25,229 nucleotides of DNA, taken from positions 1 to 25,229 of the forward strand of contig JBJXFY010000089.1 in assembly GCA_046155815.1 (NCBI GenBank). Direction: 5' to 3'. Within the stretch, counting starts at the first letter, position 1. The number at the start of each line of letters is the position of its first letter. Made by a program: the position numbers and the translations under genes. The notes under the pieces were generated by a model. That model was not told where the DNA came from, ran no database searches, and saw only the letters and a program-made list of their open reading frames with translations. This DNA comes from JBJXFY01 sp046155815. GTDB taxonomy: Bacteria; Verrucomicrobiota; Verrucomicrobiia; Limisphaerales; CAIMTB01. Shown here piece after piece: positions 1 to 8,500 of this stretch.

Positions 1-182
1 ACGCCGAGGATGGTCGCCAGCGTCGAGCGCCAGCGGACGATGACGTTGCGGATATTGTAGCCGAAATGCGCCGGCCCTGTGCAAAAGGCAAAGACCATGA
101 AGCACACGATCCCTCCAAAGAAGGCGAGGAACGTGCCTTGAATCAGCCACTTCAGGATAAGAGCTGGGGCCGGATTCTCCAT
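1..182 (-). CDS. ABC transporter permease, FtsX/MacB type (N-terminal part, cut by window edge)
   Basis: Reading leftwards from an ATG at 180-182, about 60 codons are visible before the window ends. The product begins with a short polar stretch (MENPAPALILKW), then a hydrophobic segment at about residues 13-35, then a basic stretch with NIRNVIVRWRSTLATILGV. That basic stretch before the first membrane helix is the usual beginning of FtsX/MacB-type permeases. Its start codon lies one base past the stop of the upstream permease (184-186), so the two are almost certainly cotranscribed and translationally coupled. I infer a second permease subunit of the same exporter, pairing with the neighbouring permease and ATPase. 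The substrate cannot be read from the sequence. The large extracytoplasmic domain and C-terminal helices lie outside the window. Confidence 0.75.
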   Translation of the reverse strand, partial: MENPAPALILKWLIQGTFLAFFGGIVCFMVFAFCTGPAHFGYNIRNVIVRWRSTLATILG

Positions 183-183
183 G

Positions 184-1445
184 TCAGTCCAGCGTTCTGA
201 GACCTTCGACGACGCTCGTCCGGTTGATGGCAATGAGCGGCGGGATGGAGGCGAGGATGCCCAGGCCCGCGGCCACGGCGAAGGCGAAGCCGAGCATCCA
301 CGGCGTCACCTCGAAGAAGGGGATCATGCCGTTGGTGATCTGCTGGATCGGCAGCACGCGGAACAGCGCCCACGCGCCGCCCGCGCCGATCAGCGCGCCC
401 AGCATCGCGAGGCCGAAGCTCTCGGCGAGGACGAAGGCGAACAGTTCGCGTCGCCGGAAGCCCAGCGCCTTCAGCACCGCCAGCTCCCGAAACCGCTCGC
501 GGATGGCCATGCTCATGGTGCTCACGGTCACGAGCAGCAGCGTGACCACCACCGCGCCGGAGATGGCGCTGATGAGCAGCCTGATGTTGCCCCACATCGA
601 GACGAAGCCCATCTGGAACGCGCGCTCCGTCTCCGCGCGCACCTCGGCCGAGGAGTTGGCGAAGGCGGCGTTGATCGCCTCGATCACCCCGGGCGCCGTC
701 TCCGCCGAGGACGCGCGCACCCACCAGGTGCCGACGGTGCCGGGGTTGTTCAGCATCTCGTCCAGGTGCTTGTGATGGAAGAAGAGCGACATCGCGTCCA
801 CCGGCGAAGCGAAGCTGCCCACGATCTTCAGGTCGAGGTCCACCGGGTAGATGGTGCCGACGAGCTTCATCTTGTCGCCGACTTTCAGCCCGTAGCGCTT
901 CAGGGTGTCCGCTCCCAGGATGCACGACCCGCGGTCGGCCAGCCATGCGGCGTACTGGTCCGGCGGGAGCTTTGCCTCGACGAAGATGTTCGTGAACACC
1001 GTCGGGTCCACGGCGAACTGGGCGAAGGTGGTGAACTTCTCGTCGCGGAACTGGCCGCCGAACCACGAGAGCGGCATCACGGCGGCGATGCCGGGAATCT
1101 TCTCGATGGCCGGGCGCTGCCGGGCGGGCAGGGGCATGGCGAGGGAGACCTTGTTGCGCACGGCGATGCGCAGGGAGGAGCCGACGTCCTCCGGCGGCAG
1201 GGTGAACTCCCGCAGCATCGTCTGGAGCGCGACGAGCAGGAAGAGGCTGACGGCGACGCTGAGCGCGGAAAGGGTCGCCCGGCGGCGGTTGCGGGTGGCG
1301 TTGATGATCACGAACGCCCCGGTGCTCAGGCCAAACCAGCGGACCCACAGGCGGCCCAGCCAGTCAATCCAGGTGACTGGATTCAACAGCGTCAGCAGCC
1401 AGCCGATGCCGGCGACCAGCCAGCGGAAGGGAAGGAGGAGGATGC

Positions 1446-1449
<4 letters not shown>
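184..1449 (-). CDS. ABC transporter permease, FtsX/MacB family
   Basis: The 421-residue protein has the FtsX/MacB plan: a hydrophobic amphipathic N-terminus (1-40), a first helix near 58-80 preceded by NATRNRRRATLSAL, a large extracytoplasmic domain (about 82-285), then three helices near 290-315, 337-362 and 385-407. The motif RELAVLKALGFRRREL (321-336) after the second helix is the hallmark of this family. Such permeases work with a LolD/MacB-like ATPase at the inner membrane, driving lipoprotein or small-molecule export or cell-envelope processes rather than classical import. The ATG at 1447-1449 overlaps the end of the upstream ATPase gene (its stop is at 1446-1448), and the next permease starts one base after this stop, so the three form a tight operon. 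The N-terminal hydrophobic extension before the first canonical helix is somewhat long. Substrate unknown. Confidence 0.88.
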
Positions 1450-2189
<740 letters not shown>

Positions 2190-2208
2190 TCGGCCCGGAG
2201 TGTCGGCA

Positions 2209-2216
2209 GGGGGGGG
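2209..2216. repeat. Homopolymer G8 tract upstream of ABC operon
   Basis: Eight consecutive G residues (C8 on the transcribed minus strand) begin 20 bases upstream of the ATPase start codon, inside the region expected to hold its leader or promoter. Long G/C homopolymers can slip during replication and alter expression. Whether this happens here is unknown. Confidence 0.35.
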
Positions 2217-2311
2217 CGGCTTGGCAAACGGACGGGCGCGCGGTCGGCTTGCCACGATTTGATCCCGACTGCCGGGTTCGGGGCGCGACGCCCATGGCGG
2301 CCTTGTCAAGA

Positions 2312-2330
2312 TTGCGACAGGAAATCGCAA
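2312..2330. promoter_or_regulatory. Perfect dyad TTGCGA-N7-TCGCAA in divergent intergenic region
   Basis: A 6-bp perfect inverted repeat with a 7-base spacer sits in the 190-bp gap between the divergent ABC operon and the pseudopilin gene, about 50 bases before the pseudopilin ATG. It is more AT-rich than its surroundings. It could be a repressor or activator site for either gene; no regulator is identified. Confidence 0.3.
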
Positions 2331-2337
2331 GCACGGG

Positions 2338-2354
2338 TTGGCTCCCGGGTCGCC
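2338..2354 (+). promoter_or_regulatory. Weak candidate sigma-54 promoter for the pseudopilin gene
   Basis: TTGGC, then the required GG-N10-GC spacing, ends in TCGCC, matching the -24 element well and the -12 element with one mismatch (TCGC for TTGC). The predicted start site would be about 15 bases before the pseudopilin ATG. Many type IV pilin genes use sigma-54, but in GC-rich DNA this spacing also arises by chance. Confidence 0.2.
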
Positions 2355-2379
2355 TTCGCGGAAAGTTACGGCGCCGCAG

Positions 2380-3213
2380 ATGAGGAAACCTGCCCGTCGC
2401 ACCGGCACCGGCCGGGGCTTCACATTGATTGAGCTGCTCGTCGTGATCGCGATCATCGCGCTGCTCGGCAGCCTGCTCCTGCCCGCCTTGGGCAAGGCCA
2501 AGGGCCAGGCCCGCAAGGTCAACGAGAGCCACTCCGCCCGGCAGGTCATGCTGGCCTGGCAGCTCTATGCGGATGACCACGCCGAACGTGTCCTGCCCGG
2601 CTACCGCTACGGCTTCGAGGCGAAGGATCCCGCCGGCAACCCCATCCGCCACCCCATCAACGCCCGCTACCCGTGGCGGCTGGCCCCGTACCTCGCAAAC
2701 AACTTCGACGTGATGTACGCCAACGAGAACCGCCCCTTGCTCGACGGCTTTCGCCGGATGGATGACCCCGGCCTCGCGGTGTATGCGGCCAGCGTGTTCC
2801 CGTCGCTTGGCGTCAACTCCGTGTTCGTGGGGGGCGACGACCTCGAGCTGCCTCCTGAGCCACGGGCGTTCGAGCGGTTCGGCAACTTCTGCGTGCTGAA
2901 GACCACCGAGATCGAGCGGCCGGCCGAACTGATGGTCTTCAATTCGGCGCGCGGGCCGTTCGAGGGGAAGATCGTGAACGGCTTCTACGCGGTGAAGCCA
3001 CCTTACCTCATGGCCCGCCGCTGGGCCGTGGATTTCAACGCGGCCGACGGCCCGGAGGCGTGGGGCCATGTTCACCCGCGATTCGATGGTCGCGCCGTGG
3101 CCGCGATGGCCGACGGCCACACGCAGTCGCTCGACAAGCAGCAGCTTCAGGACATGCGCCGCTGGGCGAACCTCGCCGACCGCCCGGACTGGACGCTGCA
3201 GCGCCGGAACTGA
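2380..3213 (+). CDS. Type II secretion/type IV pseudopilin-like protein (prepilin N-terminal methylation domain)
   Basis: The 277-residue protein starts with a short basic leader (MRKPARRTGTGRG) followed by FTLIELLVVIAIIALLGSLL. This is a class III prepilin signal, cleaved between Gly and Phe by a prepilin peptidase, with the +5 Glu present. It continues with LLPALGKAKGQARKVNE, the helix seen in the large pseudopilin families of Verrucomicrobiota, Lentisphaerae and Planctomycetes. Near the C-terminus AAMADGHTQSL (about 239-249) matches the H-X-DG-type tail of those families. The middle part is probably a globular domain facing the periplasm or outside. The frame is open back to a TTG at 2338, but the ATG at 2380 gives a normal-length leader. 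No other secretion or pilus genes are nearby, so it is a solitary pseudopilin, common in this phylum. Function beyond membrane insertion and processing is unknown. Confidence 0.85.
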   Translation: MRKPARRTGTGRGFTLIELLVVIAIIALLGSLLLPALGKAKGQARKVNESHSARQVMLAWQLYADDHAERVLPGYRYGFEAKDPAGNPIRHPINARYPWRLAPYLANNFDVMYANENRPLLDGFRRMDDPGLAVYAASVFPSLGVNSVFVGGDDLELPPEPRAFERFGNFCVLKTTEIERPAELMVFNSARGPFEGKIVNGFYAVKPPYLMARRWAVDFNAADGPEAWGHVHPRFDGRAVAAMADGHTQSLDKQQLQDMRRWANLADRPDWTLQRRN

Positions 3214-3303
3214 GCCCGCTGGTTCAGCCCGGCATGCGAACCACCGGCCCCAAGCCGGACCACGCCGGCTCGCAGGAGTCCGCCGGCCCCCCGTGCCACC
3301 CGG

Positions 3304-4596
3304 CTACGGCACCGGTTCCGCCTCCACCGCCAGGAACACCGTCGCCGGCAGGACGGCATCCGCCGCCGTGAACCGTCCCACGCCCGCCTGCGGGAAAGTC
3401 AGCGTGGCCGTCACCGCCCGCCACGTCTCCAGGTCCGGGCTCGCACGCAGGGAATAGACCCGCGACGGCGCGGTGGTGAACTCCACGGTCAGCAAGCCCT
3501 CTGCCCGGGCCTGCCGCGTGATCATAAACCGGCTGGCCGCGTCGTCGGGATTTGTGCCGGCGCGGAACTCCTCGCCGTTGCCCGCACCGTCCTGATCGTA
3601 GTCGTCCGTCGCGCCGTCCGCGAGATCGCCGAAATGAAAGTCCTCCCAGTCGTCCGGCAGGCCGTCGCCGTCGGTATCCGTGTCGCGCATGACGCGGCCG
3701 TCCAGCTCCAAGTGGGGCGGGTCGTACACCAGGTTCTCCTTCGTGGCCCAGAGCGGGAAGCTGCCTTGGCCGCCGCCGCCGACCGGCCCGCCGACCTGGC
3801 CCGCCGGATGCAGCGATGACACCACCAGCCGGAGCCGTCCTTCGTGCAGGGCACGCTGGAGGGCGCCCGCGACCAGCGGGTCCGCGAGGTCCACCTCGAA
3901 GGTGAACCGTGCGTCGTCCGGCACGAGTTCGCCGGGCGCGGCGTTCGTGGTCTGCCCGACCGCCCACGGGCGCACCTCAAACTCCGGCTGCGTCCACCCC
4001 GCGTTGCGCTGGCCCACATGGTTGCTGATGTCCACGAGCGCGCCGTTCGTGTCGAACGCGGCCGCGTAGGCGTGGCGCGTCGCGATGGTGATGTTCGAGG
4101 ACGTGAACGGGTTCACCTGCCCGTAAGGCGAATCCTCAAGGAAGCTCGCTGCCGTGTACCCGCCGCGGAAGCCGGCGCCGAACAGCTCCACCGGCCGGCC
4201 GGGATCGTCGTCGGGCCGGTACGCCGGCGTGTTCGTCGAGTACGTCTCAAACCCGTCGTGCGTGGGGTCGTAGGCGAACTTGTCGGCCTGCGTGACCGTC
4301 AGCGTGAGCCGGGCGCGGCGCAGGAGGTAGCGGGCGGGGCCGGCGTTGGTCGGCACCAGCGTGGCCGTGTCCCAGCCGAGCAGGAACTGCCCGTCGCGCG
4401 TGTCGAAACGCGGGTCGAACGAGCCCCACGTCGAGGCCGCCGGTCGGGCGCCGTCAAGGTCGCCGGCGAAGTACACCCAGCGGTCCAGCGCGGGCGCGGT
4501 GAACTGCAGCGTGAAGGGCTGTCCGCAAAGCGAAAGCGCGGCCGTCCAGAGGAGGGCCGCGCCGAGGCAAAACCACCGGCACGTCATGCCTGTCAC
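3304..4596 (-). CDS. Secreted protein with thrombospondin type-3-like calcium-binding repeats
   Basis: The 430-residue protein has a signal peptide (about 1-25, ending LSLCG/QP) and is presumably exported. Residues 305-352 are rich in DxDxDG-type motifs (DTDTDGDGLPDDWE, DYDQDGAGNGEEF, TNPDD), the pattern of thrombospondin type 3 calcium-binding repeats. The C-terminal region (SRVYSLRASPDLETW, 378-392) resembles the beta-rich tail found on many Verrucomicrobiota surface proteins. The rest (27-300) is not recognised. The start is taken as GTG at 4594-4596 because a GGAGGT ribosome-binding site lies 8 bases upstream. The in-frame ATG nine bases later would sit 17 bases away. The gene follows the PEP-CTERM gene after 6 bases, so both are likely made from one mRNA and act together at the cell surface. 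Confidence 0.8.
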   Translation of the reverse strand: MTGMTCRWFCLGAALLWTAALSLCGQPFTLQFTAPALDRWVYFAGDLDGARPAASTWGSFDPRFDTRDGQFLLGWDTATLVPTNAGPARYLLRRARLTLTVTQADKFAYDPTHDGFETYSTNTPAYRPDDDPGRPVELFGAGFRGGYTAASFLEDSPYGQVNPFTSSNITIATRHAYAAAFDTNGALVDISNHVGQRNAGWTQPEFEVRPWAVGQTTNAAPGELVPDDARFTFEVDLADPLVAGALQRALHEGRLRLVVSSLHPAGQVGGPVGGGGQGSFPLWATKENLVYDPPHLELDGRVMRDTDTDGDGLPDDWEDFHFGDLADGATDDYDQDGAGNGEEFRAGTNPDDAASRFMITRQARAEGLLTVEFTTAPSRVYSLRASPDLETWRAVTATLTFPQAGVGRFTAADAVLPATVFLAVEAEPVP

Positions 4597-4602
4597 AGTG
4601 TC

Positions 4603-5253
4603 CTACCTCCGCCGAAACGTCCAGCGGCGCAGGCCCAGCGCGGCCAAGCCGGCCGCCAGCAGCGTGACGGCGCCCGGCTCGGGCACGGACTGCACATCCA
4701 GCGTGGCCGAGTCGAAGCTGAGGCTCGGGGCGGCGGCGGCGAACTTCAGCGTGACCTCCGTCACGCCCGGATGCGCCGTGAGATCCCAGGTCCAGAGGCT
4801 GGACACGGAGTCGCCCAGCCCGCCAGGCGTGCGCAGCAGCTCGGTGCGGCTGGTCGTCAGGGTCTGCTCCCCGCCGCCCAGGTCGTAGGTCAGCCGCACG
4901 TTGGGATAGTCCAGCTCGAAGCCGACGGTCCGCGCGTGGAACACCAGCGTCTCGACCGGTGCCGCCGCCGTGTAGCGCAGCTCGAAGACCGACGCGGAGG
5001 GCATGTTGTAGATGTTGCCGCCGCCCGTGATGACGGCGTTGGGCTCGAACTGGATCAGCCGGGCGCCCGCCGCGGTGCTGGCCGGCAGGTCCGGTGCGTT
5101 GCCGGTGCCGTTGTTGGTGGGGACGGTGAAGAGTTCCCAGCCCGCGAAGGTCGTGCCGGGCTGGCCGCGGAAGGCCGGGACGGTGAAACCGTTGGTGCCG
5201 CCGCGCGCGAGGGGCGCGAGGGTGGCGAGGAGCAGGATCAGGCAACGCAGCAT
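4603..5253 (-). CDS. PEP-CTERM sorting-domain protein
   Basis: The 216-residue exported protein has a signal peptide (MLRCLILLLATLAPLARGG, 1-19). Its C-terminal sorting signal is VPEPG at 190-194, then the hydrophobic AVTLLAAGLAALGL and a terminal RRWTFRRR basic cluster. PEP-CTERM proteins are recognised and processed by exosortase in species that make exopolysaccharide, and end up at the surface or in the matrix. The body is Thr/Ala/Gly-rich and looks beta-stranded, with a cysteine-free domain of unknown role. I use the ATG at 5251-5253, preceded by GGTGGA at good spacing. The open frame continues 78 codons upstream, but that stretch is basic, non-hydrophobic and lacks a signal. No exosortase gene is in the window. 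The gene is the first of a pair with the TSP3-repeat gene. Confidence 0.88.
   Translation of the reverse strand: MLRCLILLLATLAPLARGGTNGFTVPAFRGQPGTTFAGWELFTVPTNNGTGNAPDLPASTAAGARLIQFEPNAVITGGGNIYNMPSASVFELRYTAAAPVETLVFHARTVGFELDYPNVRLTYDLGGGEQTLTTSRTELLRTPGGLGDSVSSLWTWDLTAHPGVTEVTLKFAAAAPSLSFDSATLDVQSVPEPGAVTLLAAGLAALGLRRWTFRRR
4605..4610 (-). promoter_or_regulatory. Shine-Dalgarno GGAGGT fixing a GTG start
   Basis: The minus strand reads GGAGGT followed by 8 bases and GTG. The site overlaps the stop codon of the PEP-CTERM gene, so terminating ribosomes could restart on the downstream gene. It is one of the few strong Shine-Dalgarno sequences in the window and supports the GTG over the ATG nine bases later. 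Confidence 0.7.
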
Positions 5254-5314
5254 AGTCTTCCACCAAGATGCAGAGGCTTGCCGCGTCAGGCCAGCCCGCG
5301 GCCTGTCGCCCGCT

Positions 5315-5341
5315 TGCCGCTTTTTGGCGGCATTTTGCCGC
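5315..5341 (-). promoter_or_regulatory. Three-arm alternating hairpin in the PEP-CTERM leader
   Basis: Three arms alternate: TGCCGC (5315-5320), GCGGCA (5327-5332) and TGCCGC (5336-5341), separated by TTTTTG and TTT. The middle arm can pair perfectly with either flanking arm, so two mutually exclusive 6-bp hairpins are possible. On the minus strand, transcribed for the PEP-CTERM gene, it lies 62-88 bases before the start codon. It could be an attenuator-like leader element or an operator; a chance repeat is also possible. Confidence 0.4.
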
Positions 5342-5375
5342 GCAACCGTCTTCCGACGCTGGTGTGGGAGGGTTC

Positions 5376-5391
5376 GGCAACCGGTCCTCCA
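5376..5391 (-). promoter_or_regulatory. Candidate sigma-54 promoter for the PEP-CTERM operon
   Basis: On the minus strand TGGAGGACCGGTTGCC has the sigma-54 core: GG, exactly 10 bases, then GC, with a perfect TTGC at -12 and TGG at -24, though the rest of the -24 box is poor. It would start transcription near 5366 and leave a leader of about 110 bases containing the three-arm hairpin. PEP-CTERM genes in some proteobacteria depend on RpoN with PrsK/PrsR, which makes the match worth noting. The evidence is a motif only. Confidence 0.3.
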
Positions 5392-5451
5392 TTCGATTGG
5401 GCGACGCTGGCCGGCCGCCTTGAGGCTGCGCTCGTGACCTTGGAAACGTTT

Positions 5452-5467
5452 CGCCCCGAGCGGGGCG
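5452..5467 (-). terminator. GC-rich hairpin downstream of the histidine kinase gene
   Basis: CGCCCCG-AG-CGGGGCG forms a 7-bp stem about 50 bases after the kinase stop codon. There is no U-run, so an intrinsic terminator is not secure; it may be a transcript-end stabiliser or chance structure. Confidence 0.3.
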
Positions 5468-5514
5468 TCGGCCGCGTTGAGTGCCAAGTCCGAACGAGCG
5501 GGCTTTGGTCGATG

Positions 5515-8500
5515 CTAGGGGCCTTGCTCGTGTGCGGCGATGGCGGCCTCGACCTCCTGAAACTCCCTCGCAATGCGCGCGACGTGGGCGGACGCCTCCG
5601 CGTCGTCGCCGGTTCCGAGTTCGTTCTCGAGCTGGCCGCACACGGCGGCCAGGCGCTTCGCCCCGAGGTTGCTGCTGCTGCCCCTGAGGCTGTGGGCCAG
5701 TGACCGCGCGGTGGAATGATCCTTGGCGGCCACGGCGGCTGAAAGCCGGGCCACGCGGTCCTTGGCGTCGGCGCGGTAAAGGGAGGCCATTTCGAGGAAG
5801 CCGTCGGGCTCGTCCGGGCCGTTCAGCGCACGCATCGCGGCCACGGCCTCGGTGTCGAGCACGGGATGGAGGATCGAGGGGTCGGGCACCTTGGCCGGGG
5901 CAGGGGACGCGGACCCAGCGGGTGGTCCGTCGTCGAGGGCGGCGAGGCGGCGGGCAGATTTCTGGGCGGCGAGGCGGCGGAGCTGACGCTCGAGTTCGGG
6001 CGTGCGGACGGGCTTGGTCAGATAGTCGTCCATGCCGAAGGCGAGGGCTTTTTCGCGGTCGCCCATGAGGGCGTTGGCGGTGAGCGCGATGATGGGCAGG
6101 CGCGTGGCGGGGGCGCCGCCGGCCGCCTGCTCGGCCTCGAGGCGGCGGATGGCGCGGGCGGTCTCGTAGCCGTCGAGTTCGGGCATCTGGCAATCGAGGA
6201 GGGCGACGTCATAGCGCCGGCCGCGGAGGGCCTCGAGGGCCTCGAGGGCCTCGCGGCCGTTGGCCACGGCGTCGGCCTCGCAGCCGAGGTTGCGGAGCTG
6301 CTTGAGGGCGAGCTTCTGGTTGACCGGGTTGTCCTCGGCGAGGAGTACGCGGAGGCCAAGGGCGGCCTGGGCGCCGGCGTCGGGACCAGCGGGCTCGTGG
6401 ACGGCCGTGTCGAAGCCGTGGCCGGTGAGGATGGCGCGGAGGTCGGCGGCCAGGCGGGACTGGCGAATGGGCTTGCTGAGGGCGCCGCTGATGCCCTGCT
6501 CGCGCATGGTGCGCGCAGCGCCGAGCGCGCCCACGGGGACGAGCACGATCATCTGGAGCGGGGCAATGGCGGGATCAGCCTTGATCGCGCGGGCCATCTC
6601 GAGGCCGTCGGTGCCGGGCAGGTCGACGTCGAAGAGCACGACCTCGAAGGGCCGGCCGGCCTCGGCGGCGGCGTGCAGGGTGGTGAGCGCGGCGGGCAGG
6701 CTGTCCGCCGCGGCGAGGTCGGTGAGGCCAAGCTCGCCCAGTTCGCCGGCGATGACGCGGCGCAGGGTGACGTTGTCCTCGACGACGAGCACGCGCCGCG
6801 TCTGGAGCGGGCGGGGCAGCTTGAAGTCCGCGCCCGAGGGCGGCTGGGGCTGGAGCTGGAGCCGGGCGGTGAACCAGAAGGTGGTGCCTTCGCCCACCCG
6901 GCTGTCGAAGCCGATCTCCCCGCCCATCATCGTCACGAGCTGCCGCGCAATGGCGAGGCCGAGGCCGGTGCCGCCGTAGCGGCGGGTCATCGAGCCGTCG
7001 GCCTGGGTGAAGGACTCGAAGATCTTCGGCTTGGACTCCTCGGCGATGCCGATGCCCGTGTCGCGCACGGCGACGCGGAGGAGGACCCCGTCCTCGCCGC
7101 CGGCGGGTTCGCGCGTGACCTCGATGAAGACCTCGCCCTGGTCGGTGAACTTGACGGCGTTGCCGACGAGGTTGGTGAGCACCTGGCGGAGCCGGCCGGG
7201 ATCGCCCTCGAGGTGGCGGGGCACTTCGCCGCGGACCCAGGAGATGAGTTCGACGGATTTGGCGCGGGCGCGTTCGGCGAGGATCTGCGTGGTGTCCTCG
7301 ACCACCTCAAAGAGGTCCAAGGGGATGCGCTCGACGGTGAGCTTGCCGGCCTCGATCTTGGAGAAGTCGAGGATGTCGTTGACGATGGTGAGGAGGTTGT
7401 CGGCGCTGGCGGCGATGGTCTCGGCGAAGTCGCGCTGCTCGCGGGTGAGGCTGGTCTCGAGCAGCAGGCCGGCCATGCCGGTGATGGCATTCATGGGCGT
7501 CCGGATCTCGTGGCTGACATTGGCCACAAACTCGGACTTGAGGCGGGCGGACTCGAGGGCGGCCTCGCGGGCTTTCTCCTTCTCGACCTCGGCCTGGCGG
7601 CGGGCGGTGATGTCCTCGATCGCGCCCTCAAAGAAGAGCACGTCGCCGGCGGCGTCCCGCACGGCCCGGCCGCTCTCGGAGACCCAGATGCGCACGCCGT
7701 CGCTGCGGTAGATCTCGGATTCGAAGCCCGTGATGTTGCCGTGTTCGAACACGGCCTTGACGAAGTCCTCGCGGCGGCCGGGCTCCACGTACACCTGCGT
7801 CTTCACGTCGGTCAGGTGCTGCATCAGCTCCTGCGGCGAGGCGTAGCCGTAGATGCGGGCCAGCGCGGGGTTCACGCTGAGGAAGCGGCCGTCGGGCGTG
7901 GTCTGGTAGATGCCCTCGACGGAGTTCTCGAAGATGGCGCGGTACTTCTCCTCGGCGCCGCGCAGGGCGGCCTCGGCCTCGAAACTCACGGTCACGTCGC
8001 GTGCGGCGCCGACAAGGCCGGCCAGCTCACCGCTCTTCGAGTACACCGGCACCTTGGTCACGGAGAACCAGCACGCGCGGCCCTCGGCGTCCGTCTGGCG
8101 CTCGATCTTGCCGATGAGCGGCTTGCCAGTGCGGAAGATGCGCTGCTCGTCCTCGAAGTACTCCCGCGCGAGCTCCGGCGGGAAATAGTCGAAGTCCGTC
8201 CGGCCCACGGCCTCCTCGGGGCCGGCCAGCCGGAAGCGCAGCGAAAAGGCGCGGCTCACCTTGAGGAAGCGCGATTCCCGGTCCTTGAAGAAGATGGTGT
8301 CGGGGCTGTTGTCCATGAGCGCGACCAGCAGGTTGCGCTCGTAGGCGAGCTGGTCCTCGAGCTGCCGGCGTTCGGTCACGTCCCAGAAGATGCCCTGGAT
8401 GCCGATGACGCGGCCGTCGGCGTCCACCAGCGGCGTCTTGATGACCTGCACCCAGCGCTTGCGGCCGTCCGGGGTGACGTTGGCCTCGGTCACCTCGACC

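Noticed and set aside
152..1348. 398-codon arginine-rich frame opposite in phase to the permease
   Set aside because: A different frame of the same DNA as the FtsX-type permease; Arg/Pro/Ala-rich with no membrane segments or motifs.
2190..2549. N-terminal extension of the left ATPase by 120 codons
   Set aside because: It overlaps the divergent pseudopilin start region and lacks conservation; the ATG at 2187-2189 fits the family length.
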